NCBI RefSeq assembly: GCF_963576545.1
Contig: NC_083638.1
Span: 4,430,659-4,494,658 of the forward strand
Source: Limanda limanda
Taxonomy: Eukaryota > Chordata > Actinopteri > Pleuronectiformes > Pleuronectidae
Reading direction: 5' to 3'
Length of the DNA stretch: 64,000 bases
A model generated the notes under the pieces. The model worked only from the letters and a program-made list of their open reading frames with translations. It did not search any database and was not told the DNA's origin. Both the position numbers and the translations under genes were made by a program. This document shows positions 26,611-36,670 of the stretch, in pieces; within the stretch, counting starts at the first letter, position 1; every line of letters begins with the position of its first letter.

Positions 26611-27406
26611 AAGAGAGAGAGAGAGTGACGTGTGGCCTGAGGCATCAGCTCATCGCAGATTCACTTCATTTTCAAATCATTGAAAACAAACGCTCACAAA
26701 CTGATGAATAAAAAAAGCCTCCAAATACAAACCATCTTATTATTTGGTTTGTTTCTTTATTTGAATTCCTCCATCTCTTCTTCCTCCTCTTCCTCTTCCT
26801 CTTCTCTTCCTCTTCTCTTCTCCCTCCTTCCACCACAGAGGCCTCCTCGGATTGATTTGCCTGGCCGGTGTGGAAGCCTATAACAGATGGTGGTGTAACT
26901 TGATAAATGAGCCCGGGCCTTTTGTCATTCTTCTTCCCCTCCATCGTGCCACTCTTGCTGCCTCTGTTTGTCAGCTCGCTCCTGCTGCGGTGGAAATAAT
27001 CCTCAATACACACTGTGCGTGATATGGGCCAGTTATAGCCTAGTGGTTCCCAGTGTGGGGTCCGGGGGCCCCCTAGAGGGTCCATCCTTGACGGGCTCCA
27101 GGAGGAGGAGGAGGAGAGGGGGTGAGGATGATTTCCATTATTAGAACTGTACTATTTGATTGCAGATTTGATTCTTTGATAATGCTTTTTTTCTCCTAAT
27201 TATAACCTATCTGTGATAATAAATAGTTTTTAATTGGAGGTCAGCAGGGCCTTAATTTGGTGTGATGCTTATTTTTTATCTGGTCACGTTTGTGCGTAAA
27301 AGATGCACTTGTAAATTAAAACTGGTGTGTAGTGGATCTGCAAGCGAGGTGTGTGTGTGATAGGGTGTGTGTGTGAGAGAGAGACACCGAGAAAGAGAGA
27401 GAGAGG

Positions 27407-27410
<4 letters not shown>

Positions 27411-27487
<77 letters not shown>
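27411..27487. repeat. (GA)n microsatellite
   Basis: About 38 GA units in the skor1 upstream region, preceded by impure GA and GT tracts from 27346. It is a pure purine tract that can form triplex DNA. Confidence 0.95.
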
Positions 27488-27489
<2 letters not shown>

Positions 27490-27493
<4 letters not shown>

Positions 27494-28350
27494 TGTGCTC
27501 CGTTCCATACTCGCCATTTACCTCCCCGGGCTCCTGCAGGATGGAGGTCCTGTCTGCTGCTGCTGAGACAAACTGAAATTAAGCGACTCCAGCTCCGAGT
27601 CGCTGCTGTCACCTCCTCCTCCTCTTCACCTCCTGGACTCTCTGGGCTTGGTTTTTTTTTTTTTTACATTTGCTCTATTTTCACACTATTTATCACCATT
27701 TCTCCCTCCTGAACCCCACTGGAGCGTGTCGTCTTTTACGCAGAGAAAGGTATGTTTATTTATTTTGTTTCATAATTAATAAGCAGGAGCTGTGTTCGTT
27801 GTGTTTCTGTTTATTTAGCCTCACATCTAGAAGCATGGTCCAACACTGGCTGGCTGTCAATTGATCTCAAATAGTTCCTATTCGCTTCCGTCATTAGAGG
27901 AGAATCGATACAGCGGCCGCCGGCTGTTTACGCGCATTTCCGCGGCCTGCGCAAAGTGTCTGGAGGCAAAAAGTAAGTATGCGCAGGAGAATGTGAGATA
28001 GGCCCGATTCCAACCTAATCCACAGCAACTGGCTCCGGCTAATCTGCGCAGAAGCTTTAATTATATATAGGGCTGGTCTTTTATTAACAATGCGAAGACG
28101 CACGCGTGGATCTGTGTAATTATCGGGAAAGCAGCTTACGCTTGTTCTTTTCCTCTGTAAGCGCATTGCTGCGGCTCAGGATGCGTCTTCCTTCTGCTCC
28201 TGATCCGCGAGTAAGGATCTTATGAGAGTCTTAAGCAGTTTCCCCCGTAAGTGCTGAGCTGATTTTTTGAGGATAAGGAGGAGCAGAGGATTCCTGGATC
28301 ACCTGGATCACCTGAGCGAGGAGGCCGAGCGACGCACGGAGGAATGAGAC
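27490..28350 (+). promoter_or_regulatory. skor1: Candidate skor1 promoter / 5' UTR region
   Basis: CpG-containing sequence 0.7-1.5 kb upstream of the skor1 coding exon, including GCGGCCGCCGGC and GCGCATTTCCGCGG blocks near 27910-27950. Two splice donors could end a 5' non-coding exon: AAAG|GTATGT (GT at 27750) and AAAAA|GTAAGTAT (GT at 27973). The strong acceptor TTTCTTGCAG ends at 28950. No TATA box or defined start site could be placed, so the exon is an inference that transcript data must settle. Confidence 0.35.
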
Positions 28351-28399
28351 GAGAAATAATTAACCACACGACTGATTGATTTCACTTCTCACTGTCACC

Positions 28400-28665
28400 T
28401 CATGCAACACAGCCCGATGTTAGTTAGTATTCTTTTATTTAAAACAGTGTATTGCACATCCCCATTTCTCTCCTGCTTTGCATTTTACTCTTTATTTAAC
28501 TTTTATGTCTTGTATAAATATTTGGTTTATATACAGTTATTCCTTCTTATGGGATGTACTTATTATGTTTTTAAATGTATGCACCTTTTCACCAAAGAAA
28601 ATTCCAGGTAGGTGTAAACCTACTTGGCAATAAATCCTTTCTGATTCTGATTCTGAAAATGTATC
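28400..28665 (+). repeat. Non-LTR retrotransposon 3' tail (teleost type)
   Basis: Ends GTAAACCTACTTGGCAATAAA followed by TTCTGATTCTGATTCTGA, a 3' end and short tandem tail commonly seen in teleost LINE copies. The upstream 200 bp is AT-rich without a frame. It sits just upstream of the skor1 first coding exon. Confidence 0.55.
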
Positions 28666-29053
28666 AGAATACCATCATTATTATTGTGATAATTATTATT
28701 ATCCTTATTATTATATTATTATTATTCCCTATGAACATCCAAATTAAAAGACATGTTTAAATACTATAATTGTAATTATATATTATTATAACTGTAATAT
28801 TATAATTGTAAAATATTTTATAATAAGGCCTTTAATTAATTGTTACCTTATTATAAGTAATTTATAGAAATATCATTCTTCCCTTATTTGACTTAGATTT
28901 TTAATTTGTCTAATTCTCTGTAGATTTTTGTGTTTTTTGGTTTCTTGCAGATTTAATTAACTCAAACTGATTAATTTCAACATGTTGTGGAGAGATCAGG
29001 TTATTTATTTCTCCTCCGGTTCACCCTGCTCTCTGCCTCGCAGGCTTCCCGGG

Positions 29054-30898
29054 ATGGAGTCGATGCCCGGACAGCAGCTTCGAGACGCGGGACGAGACGC
29101 CAGCTCCTCGCCGAGGTCCAAGCAGGACGCGCCGAGCTTCTCCAGCGGCCTGAAGCCCAACCAGGTCAGCGAGACCTCCCTGTACGGGGTCCCCATCGTG
29201 TGTCTAGTCATTGACGGGAAGGAGCGACTCTGCCTGGCGCAGATCTCCAACACGCTGCTGAAGAACTACAGCTACAACGAGATCCACAACCGGCGGGTGG
29301 CCCTGGGCATCACCTGCGTGCAGTGCACCCCGGTGCAGCTGGAGCTCCTCCGCAGGGCCGGGGCCATGCCCATCTCCTCCCGGCGCTGCGGCATGATCAC
29401 CAAGCGGGAGGCCGAGCGGCTGTGCAAGTCCTTCCTGGGGGCCCACAGCCCCCCCAAGCTGCCGGAGAACTTCGCCTTCGACGTGTGCCACGACTGCGCC
29501 TGGGGCTGCAGAGGGAGCTTCATCCCGGCCCGGTACAACAGCTCCAGGGCAAAGTGCATCAAGTGCAGCCTGTGCAACATGTACTTCTCCCCCAACAAGT
29601 TCATCTTCCACTCGCACCGCACCCCGGAGTCCAAGTACCTGCAGCCGGACGCGGCCAACTTCAACTCGTGGAGACGCCACCTGAAGCTGACGGACAAGAA
29701 GCACTCGGACGACATCAACCACGCGTGGGAGGACGTAAAGGCCATGTTCAACGGCGGGAGCAGGAAGAGGACTCTGCCCATGGGCGGCTCGTCGTCCATG
29801 GCGTCCATGAAGTCCCAGGCCTCGTCCTCCTCCAGCCTGGCCCGGACCAGCTCCCCGGAGGTCCCGCACAAAACGTTACGGTGCGACGAGGACCAGGGGA
29901 GCACGACCCTGGGCCTTGGTGGGGGTGCACGGAGCTACCCGATCATCCCGGTGCCCAGCAAGAGCTTCGGGATGCTGCAGAAGATCCCCCCCCCTCTGTT
30001 CCCCCATCACCCCTACGGCTTCCCCAGCTACGGACTGTGTCAGAAGAAGAGTGATGGAGTCCCGGACCCGAGCAAACCCGGTGTGCCCGGGATGTTCTGG
30101 CCCGGATCGAAGGACACCCTGTACCCGGCCTTCCCCATGTTCTGGCCCACTCCAGGAGGCCTCCCCCTGCCCCCCTACCCGGGCTCCCCCCCCAAACCTC
30201 TGCCTGAGCTGCCCGGGGTCCGGCAGGGTGACCTCGACCTCTCTGACCAAAGTGACCGGGGGGCGAACACCCCCAAAGACCCCCACCACCCCCACAACCA
30301 CCAGCAGGACGGTGGGGAGCGATGCCCCAGCTCCCAGTCCTCCTCCACCAGGAACGACGAGGACAAATCCGGGGACGAGACCCCCCCCCCGAGGAAGATG
30401 AGCTACATGTCGGCCTTCAGGCCTGTGGGCAAAGACGCGGAGACCATCGCCAAACTCTACAGCAACCGGGACAGCTACCCGGTGCGTCCCGGGTACCTGT
30501 CCCCGGATTTTATCAGCGAGAGCTCCAGCTACAGATCGGTGTCCCCGGACCGGGACAGCGTGGTGGACGAGGAGGACGACCTGGACGTGGATGTGGAGTC
30601 CAACCGGGGACAGGACGAGGAGGACGAGCCCATCCAGATCTCACCGGGAGGAGGAGACCACCGGGACTCCCCTGTGATGGAGCACGACTCCTCGGGTGCT
30701 GAGGAGAGCCAGGAGCAGCCGGACGCCTCCAGCCCCGGAGCATCCGCAGCATCAGGACCAGCATCAGCACCAGGACCAGCATCAGCATCAGCATCAGCAC
30801 CAGCATCCTCAGCATCAGCAGCATCACCGGAGGAGAGCGCACACACTGGGTCATCAGACGAGGACCGGCAGATGCGTAATGGCTCCCCTCTTCACGAA
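29054..30898 (+). CDS. skor1: skor1 coding exon 1 (SKI/SNO/DAC and SAND-like domains)
   Basis: 615 codons in a GC-rich, CpG-rich exon that ends ...NGSPLHE before donor GTAAGA (30899). The frame stays open to a TAA in the intron, so an unspliced reading would wrongly add four residues. ATG 29054 has G at -3 and G at +4. An AG at 29042-29043 (CTCTGCCTCGCAG) just upstream is a plausible acceptor, as is the stronger one ending at 28950. Confidence 0.93.
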
Positions 30899-33800
30899 GT
30901 AAGATTAGATTAAATGAAACTTTAATGATCCCCGTGGGGGGAAGTCGAATTGTCGCAGTGGTGGAGAATATGATGGAGAGTTTACAGAAGAGAGGAGGGG
31001 GGTGGGGGTCGATCAAAATGTAATCAAGAGCAAGTGAAGTGGAATTTTTAAAAAAGGTTAATAAGGAGGAAGGGGACCTGTCCTGCCGAGGTGCCCATGC
31101 GCAAGGCAGGACAGCAAGGCCTCTGTTTACCTCTGATCCATCAACCAGCCTCCATCTTAATTTACCGTAATGTTTCTGCTGCTTTGAAATCTGGATAATT
31201 AAACTATAAAAACCCTTATTTATCCTGATTTATTTTGGATGCATTCATATTAAAATGCTCCTCTCCTCTTCAGACCCACGAGCTATTCGACCACTTCAGG
31301 CTGTTTCGGTGGTTTCATGTAGGAATCACTCACATCACATGCAGGCTCCGTGTGTGTTGTTTGTTCCCCGAACAGCCGAGGTCTCCAATTAAGTGAAGAA
31401 CCGCAGTAAATGACGTGTAATTGCTGCTGCGCGTTGTTAAAAGGGCCGCATGTGTGTGTGTGTGCGCTTGGTTTTTTTGCAGGTGTACGCGCATGAAAAG
31501 GAAAAGGAGCCTTCGTCCTTTGGGTCCAAACAATCGAGCAGATCCAACGGTAATTATTTTACCTCAATTTATGTAATTGGTCACCGACCGACGACAAATT
31601 GAGGCGTTTTTGTCTGAGATTTATATTTTGGGTGCAGGAGCTCATCACGTGTCTGAGATTCAGATCCAACGCACTGCAGCAGCCTATCAGGAGCACAGGG
31701 ACAGACAAGGTTTTTAATCACTACACTCATTACAAATTACAAATATATACGAGAAATACCAGTTTGATCTCTTTTAGCTTTCCTCGTGTGTGTGTCCACC
31801 TCTTTCACATTGTGGTAATCACAGAGATGAGTTAATTGCAGGTTTAATTGCGTGTTTTTGTTTTGCGCAGCCGACGGAGCTTTACGCATCGACATCAGCG
31901 TGCAGGAAAGAGAAGTGGAGAACATGGCGAAAGGTAAGAGGCTGTTTTCAAAAGCAAATAAAGCGGAATTAGCACACAAAAAAAGCAGGCAGGTGATTAA
32001 TTATCATGGGGAATTATTCCTGTTTTCATTTGGACGCCAACAGGCCCGTGCAGCACATTTAAATACGATGTGTTTGTTATTATTAAACGTACGAAATTAC
32101 GTTTAATCATTCTCTAATTAAATAGGAATTTTAGATTCATATAAACCCAACATTTAACTTTGTAAAATCGTTAATTGTTGAAGATAAAATAGAAATATTC
32201 GTACCTCACGTACGTGTTCGTTTTCATCCGCTAAAAGCCCAGAGCTGACGAGCCAAAACCGAAACAGTGAATTTACATTTTCAAGGCCTAAAGTGTTTCC
32301 ATAGTTGTTAACCACTTAATCACGAGATGTGGGGGTTTTGACTTATTATTGTAAGAGGAAATCGTTTAGAGGCTATTAATATTTTAAGGAACAGAGCCAT
32401 AACCCCGAGGCTCGGCAGCTAATTATTTTACAACGCTTGGAAAAACCCTGGGACTCCATTATTATCGTCTCAGGCTCCAGGCAATGCATGGCAATTACTG
32501 TGGCAGCCAGCGAGAGCAAAGCAGGGAAATGGTTGTTATCCGGGATGTGAACGCACCTGAAGTCGCTTTGCTTTGCTGACATGGATCCGCAAGAAAATTC
32601 AAAATATATCATAGGTAAAATCAAACTGATGAGGACAGAGAAGGTGCTTTTCATATATTTGGTGTTTAATTCTCATTCCTGATGGTTATTCATAAGCTCA
32701 GTGTGTGTGTGTGTGTGTGTGTGTGACAGATGGGGAGTGTTTCAGTGGGTTTTGGGGGAATTATGATTCTTTAACTGACATGTTTTTTAAAACGTTTCCT
32801 TTGCAGAGGAGTTGCAGAAGCAGCTCGTGGAGCAAGTGGAGCTGAGGAAAAAGTTGGAGAGAGAATTCCAGCATTTAAAAGGTAGGAGCAAAGTGAGTCT
32901 GAGTCAAAGTCACAGAAAGCTGTATTTTTTCTGGATCCTATAGAAGAAGAGTTGGGTCATTGTTTTGTCCTTGTGAATCCACGAGTGTCTTTACATTCAT
33001 CAATGTCACAGAGTTTGCATCTGACGTGGCCTTCGGTTCTTCAGATAATTTCCAGGACCAAATGAAGCGTGAGCTGTCCTACAGAGAGGAAATGGTCCAG
33101 CAGCTGCAGATTGTTCGAGGTTGGTCTCTCTCTAAACTTTGCTCCTTGGTAGATCCTGACTGTAAAGAGGATGCAGATCAATGCTCTTTATGGGAGAATA
33201 CAATTCAAAAGGAGCGTTTGAATATCATAGGCCTCATCATCAATCAATCGGAAACCAACATGCAAAAGGAAAAGTGACACTTGCATATTGAAATATTGGC
33301 CATTTTGTGTGCAGCCTTTTTCCTGTAAACTCCGTCTTTTCTTTCTCCTCCTGCTGTTGAATTGTGCGTTTTTTTTATTGTGAGATATCAAAAGGTGAAC
33401 CTGACACCGCGTTGTTTTGTATGCAAAGGTTATTTTCTCCTAAATCATGCTCTGGAAAATTGAAAAGACAGCCCATTATGTGGCAGTGTATCAGTTACAT
33501 GCACGAGACAGCAACTAATGCCAGCCGTTAAAGGATTGGTTTAATGTTACAGTCGTTTAAGTACAGGGTTCAAGTACACAGAGGGGTCACTCTAAATACC
33601 ATAAGGGCAAACGGCATACATTACACTATCCTTCACCTCACATGCTACACAGCAGCTCACGTTTTCTTTCCTTTCTCCTTTTTTGTCCCAAGTTTTTTTA
33701 AATTTTTATCCGTTTTTTATTTTTATTTGTTTTAATAGACACTTTGTGCAGCGAGTTGGACCAAGAGAGAAAGGCTCGTTATGCAATACAGCAGAAGCTA

Positions 33801-35497
33801 AAAGGTAAATTTATCTGCTCCAAAAAGAAACATTAACACATGACACTTATTTAAAAAACCCTACAAATATAAATAATATGCAAGTGTTACTTTTTTTTTT
33901 TATTGAAAATCTCTTGTGATGGATATTTACAGTGAGACACCACTAAAGGATTGGTTCACATTTAGACTTAAAGCAATATTTACACGACCAGATGTATATT
34001 TAAAGTCCTGTTGCTCACTTTAGGTGCTCCTCCTCTTCATACCAGTGAAAATTCACAGTTCTTATTCTACACAGAAAACATGTAAATTTAGCTAAATAAT
34101 TAAGAAATAATATTATATTATAGAAGACAAGATTATTTGAGGCTTTAACAATCAAAATTCGCTCTTTTAATAGAATTATAATCTTTCTTCTACAAATTTT
34201 CCCTTTGTCGTATTCCGTTTATCTAATATTCCGATGTTGCGCAACATGGAAGCACTTACAGTATTTTAAATTTTCCCTTTGGTGGAAGCATTGAAAATAA
34301 ACTTAAAATATCCTTAAAAAAAGTAATAAAACATGATGTATATGATAACAGAAAAACCTAGAAAGTGTAATTTACAGTTGTATTCTTCATTGAATACAAT
34401 GAAGAATACAAATTAGATTTCCCTGTTAAAACTCTGACTGCTGCTCTTTTTAACTACGTCATCTTCTGCAGCGGTTTAATGAACCAACACGTTTAAGAAA
34501 AACAAAACAAAAAAAGCGTAAAATCTGTGACTCGTGCTCTTGAAGGATTTTCTCCCTCATCACTGAGATCATCAGAAGAACAATCAGGACTCGAATGCCA
34601 ACTTGGCAAATGCACACAACCGCCCGGGGGCCCCAGATCCCCGGGGGCCTCCAGGTTTTCTCCATTTAATTTGAGTCTGCATCATTTGATTAACTGCAAA
34701 TTTGTCAGAAATGTGTGGGCCGCTGAAGTGTGACTGCAACTAGGTCTGGTTCTCCATCCTCCATCTCCTGGGCCTGGACTTATCAGGGGTTTTCATGAAT
34801 CTGCTTTAATTCTTTAATTGTGTCGAGACATTAAATTCTTGAGGCTGTGTAATCTTATCCCTTCACAAAGGAAATATAAGGCTGCATTCAAAAAAATTTA
34901 AATTGTCAATAATTAAAAATCATCAATCAATCCAAAAATCTATTTCTTATTTTTTTCACCCAAACATGTTGAATTTATTGACATAGAAAAAAGGGAAACT
35001 AAAGCAAATATTCAAATTGAGCTTTTATGCTTTAAAATGCACGTAACTATTAATAAACCATCAATTATTTATCAGTAATAAATTCATTAACTGCTGCCTG
35101 GTTTCTGGGCGATATGGATATAATGAGATCTCCATATTGGGCCCAGTGCCTCATAACAGGTGAATCCAGTCGTGGCATCAACAACAAAAACCAAACAAAG
35201 TCCATGTGGACGTGTGAGTTTTTACTTTAAGACGCTTTAGAAAATGTGAATCAACCCTTTGACAACGTCTCAGGAGAATAAAAGCCAGCTCACATCTCAC
35301 AGCTGATGAGCTGGACGACAGATTGTGGTAGTGTTGTGTGTTAGTGTGTGTTAGTGTGTGTGTGTGCATGTCCTCACTGGTGGACCCGTTCCTCCCCAGA
35401 AGCTCACGACGCCCTTCACCATTTCTCCTGCAAGATGCTCGCCCCTCGTCAGTGCACGGGAGGCTGCACCTTCAAACCCCCGCTGCTGCCTCCATAG
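29054..35497 (+). CDS. skor1: skor1, SKI family transcriptional co-repressor 1 (complete CDS, 7 exons)
   Basis: A nuclear co-repressor of the SKI/SNO/CORL family. Family knowledge: it binds LBX1 and SMADs and represses transcription in post-mitotic dorsal spinal cord and cerebellar neurons. Exons are 29054-30898, 31483-31549, 31871-31933, 32807-32881, 33045-33119, 33739-33804 and 35400-35497; they join in frame to 762 aa ending at TAG 35495-35497. Residues 36-129 form the SKI/SNO/DAC domain (SLYGVPIV, NTLLKNYSYNEIHNRR, SRRCGMITKREAERLC). Residues 137-235 form the SAND-like SMAD4-binding domain with its Cys/His set (CHDCAW, CIKCSLC, FHSHRT). A Pro-rich middle, the AFRPVGKD motif, an acidic stretch near 500-530 and an Ala/Ser tract near 565-590 follow. 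The last five exons encode a Leu/Glu/Lys coiled coil and the conserved end HHFSCKMLAPRQC...FKPPLLPP. ETSLYGVPIV and the map2k5/pias1 neighbours favour skor1 over skor2. The start chosen is ATG 29054 (ESMPG), by alignment with the family N-terminus; an in-frame ATG lies at 28982. Confidence 0.95.
31483..31549 (+). CDS. skor1: skor1 coding exon 2
   Basis: 67 nt encoding VYAHEKEKEPSSFGSKQSSRSN plus one base. Acceptor TTTTTTTGCAG ends at 31482; the donor GTAATT starts at 31550. The phase agrees with both neighbours. Confidence 0.85.
31871..31933 (+). CDS. skor1: skor1 coding exon 3
   Basis: 63 nt encoding (A)DGALRIDISVQEREVENMAK; acceptor TTTTGCGCAG, donor GTAAGA at 31934. It begins the helical C-terminal region. 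Confidence 0.87.
32807..32881 (+). CDS. skor1: skor1 coding exon 4 (coiled coil)
   Basis: 75 nt encoding EELQKQLVEQVELRKKLERE then FQHLK, a heptad-like Leu/Glu/Lys helix. Acceptor TTTGCAG ends at 32806; donor GTAGGA starts at 32882. Confidence 0.92.
33045..33119 (+). CDS. skor1: skor1 coding exon 5 (coiled coil)
   Basis: 75 nt encoding DNFQDQMKRELSYREEMVQ then QLQIVR. The acceptor used here is GGTTCTTCAG (33044). A second in-frame acceptor, AATGTCACAG (33011), would add 11 residues. The donor GTTGGT (33120) is weak apart from its +5 G, but the join to exon 6 restores the conserved Asp codon. Confidence 0.9.
33739..33804 (+). CDS. skor1: skor1 coding exon 6 (coiled coil)
   Basis: 66 nt encoding DTLCSELDQERKARYAIQQK then LK, a highly conserved family segment. 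The acceptor TTTTAATAG ends at 33738; donor GTAAAT starts at 33805. Confidence 0.93.
35400..35497 (+). CDS. skor1: skor1 terminal coding exon 7
   Basis: Encodes EAHDALHHFSCKMLAPRQC then TGGCTFKPPLLPP and TAG. The Cys-rich end is a hallmark of the SKOR family. Acceptor CCTCCCCAG ends at 35399. Confidence 0.93.
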
Positions 35498-36670
35498 TGC
35501 CCCGGCACGACCCCTGCACCCGACCCCCCCCCCCCAGCACAGCCAAAAAAAAAAGAAAGAAAACACACCCGCCCACACACACACCCACACACAGAGATTC
35601 TCCTCGAGAGCTCTCATGTGTTCACCTCTCACCTGTGACCCCAGGATTTACCCACCTGCTGTACAGACACACCACTCATCTCAGCACCTGAGCGAAGACG
35701 CCGAGGCCTCGGGGAAGATTCCGGCGTCGACGTCTCCTCAGAAACTCTGAACTCTCGAGTAAACGAGAGATCAGGATTTACTTTCAAAAACCACGGAGTT
35801 CATTTTACGTTGCGAAATCAAGGGGATTGTGGATCCGAGGCCGCGACGCTGACACCGAGGAGCCTCTCTGCCCGTCGGCTCTTTAGCTATTCTGAAAAGA
35901 AGAAAAAAAACAATATACATATACATAAATATATATCACGTGACAATGTGCAATGGCTTGTATATTTGTGATATTAAGTTGAAGATGTATCTCATTTATT
36001 TAGCTTTTGTTGCTTGTTTGACCATGTTGAGTTTTTACATCTCTGTGTTATTTATCTGTCTTTGCTTTGGTGTATTGTTTAGATGATTTGTATGTCGTTA
36101 AGCACTTTAAATGGGCAACATTTCTGAATTTGACCATGCCGTCCGATACCAAATTCTTAAAGTAGAGGGATTGCTTTTGTTTGAATGGAGCACATTATTG
36201 TGAGCACTTACTTCCGCAGCCGTTCAGGTTCGATATCAAACGTTAAAAACACTTTCTGTCACCGAGCTGCGTCTCACACGAACTTTGAAGCGATGATTAA
36301 AAGTCTTGAGCCATTTCTAGGTACCATGTACAGTTTACAGTATTTTATCACATAGGTTCCTCTGTTTCAGGGTTTTTTCTATCATCACACGCCTCTGTGA
36401 GTCCAAACAGACAAAACCAAAACTTTTTCCTATCATCTGATGGTGTTTTTTAAGACTCTGTATAAAATACACATTAACTGCCATTCACACAGCTGCTTTT
36501 CTTTTCCTCTCATTTGTTGAATTTGGTTTGTTATTTAAAAAAAATGTAAAAAAAAAAAATACAAAGAGTCCTTCTAAAAGAAATAAATCCTGGTTTCACA
36601 GTCTCGACATAATTTGACCATTCATGTATGTACCCATGTCAATATGAATAAAACGTGAAAGCTACTTTCT
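35498..36670 (+). other. skor1: skor1 3' UTR
   Basis: Follows the TAG. It starts with a C-rich, A-rich low-complexity segment and continues as AT-rich sequence with TGTA and TTTGT motifs. Two poly(A) signals, AATAAA at 36582 and AATAAA at 36647, mark the likely end near 36670. Confidence 0.6.
36647..36652 (+). terminator. skor1: skor1 distal poly(A) signal
   Basis: AATAAA about 1.15 kb after the stop codon; another AATAAA lies 65 bp upstream at 36582-36587. Which is used cannot be told from the sequence. Confidence 0.5.

Larger units (their letters stand above)
15617..28950. other. map2k5-skor1 spacer, no gene recognised
   Basis: Includes the undefined map2k5 3' UTR and the skor1 5' region. 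Recognisable contents are a degenerate LINE-like repeat (about 16200-16720), CTCF-like motifs (17977, 18341, 25665), a GTTT tract (18529-18553), a poly-C run (22538-22556), a 26-bp minisatellite (22901-23121), a long GT/GTGC tract (26487-26610), a (GA)n tract (27411-27487) and a LINE-type 3' tail (about 28400-28660). CpG-rich patches occur near 24240-24670 and 27880-28350. Complex, homeobox-motif-rich blocks at about 19800-19930 and 20840-20990 may be regulatory. Open frames in this stretch are short and show no recognised protein family. Confidence 0.75.
30899..35399 (+). other. skor1 introns 1-6
   Basis: Intron lengths are 584, 321, 873, 163, 619 and 1595 bp. Intron 3 holds a GT tract (32700-32724) and a complex block at about 32395-32640. 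Intron 6 holds an AT-rich segment, a 15-bp-arm hairpin (34378-34411) and a complex block (about 34540-34740) with the GC-rich direct repeat CCCGGGGGCC. No other gene was seen. Confidence 0.8.

Noticed and set aside
30899..30913. Continuation of the skor1 exon 1 frame to a stop (VRLD)
   Set aside because: The GTAAGA donor at 30899 and phase-matched downstream exons show this is intron.
29204..31016. Long frames antisense or out of frame to skor1 exon 1 (up to 243 codons)
   Set aside because: Shadows of a GC-rich exon; the skor1 frame is the only one with conserved domains and matched splice sites.
35338..35750. Two overlapping + frames of 117 and 130 codons around the last skor1 exon
   Set aside because: Out of frame with the conserved C-terminus; they read exon 7 and UTR in wrong phases.
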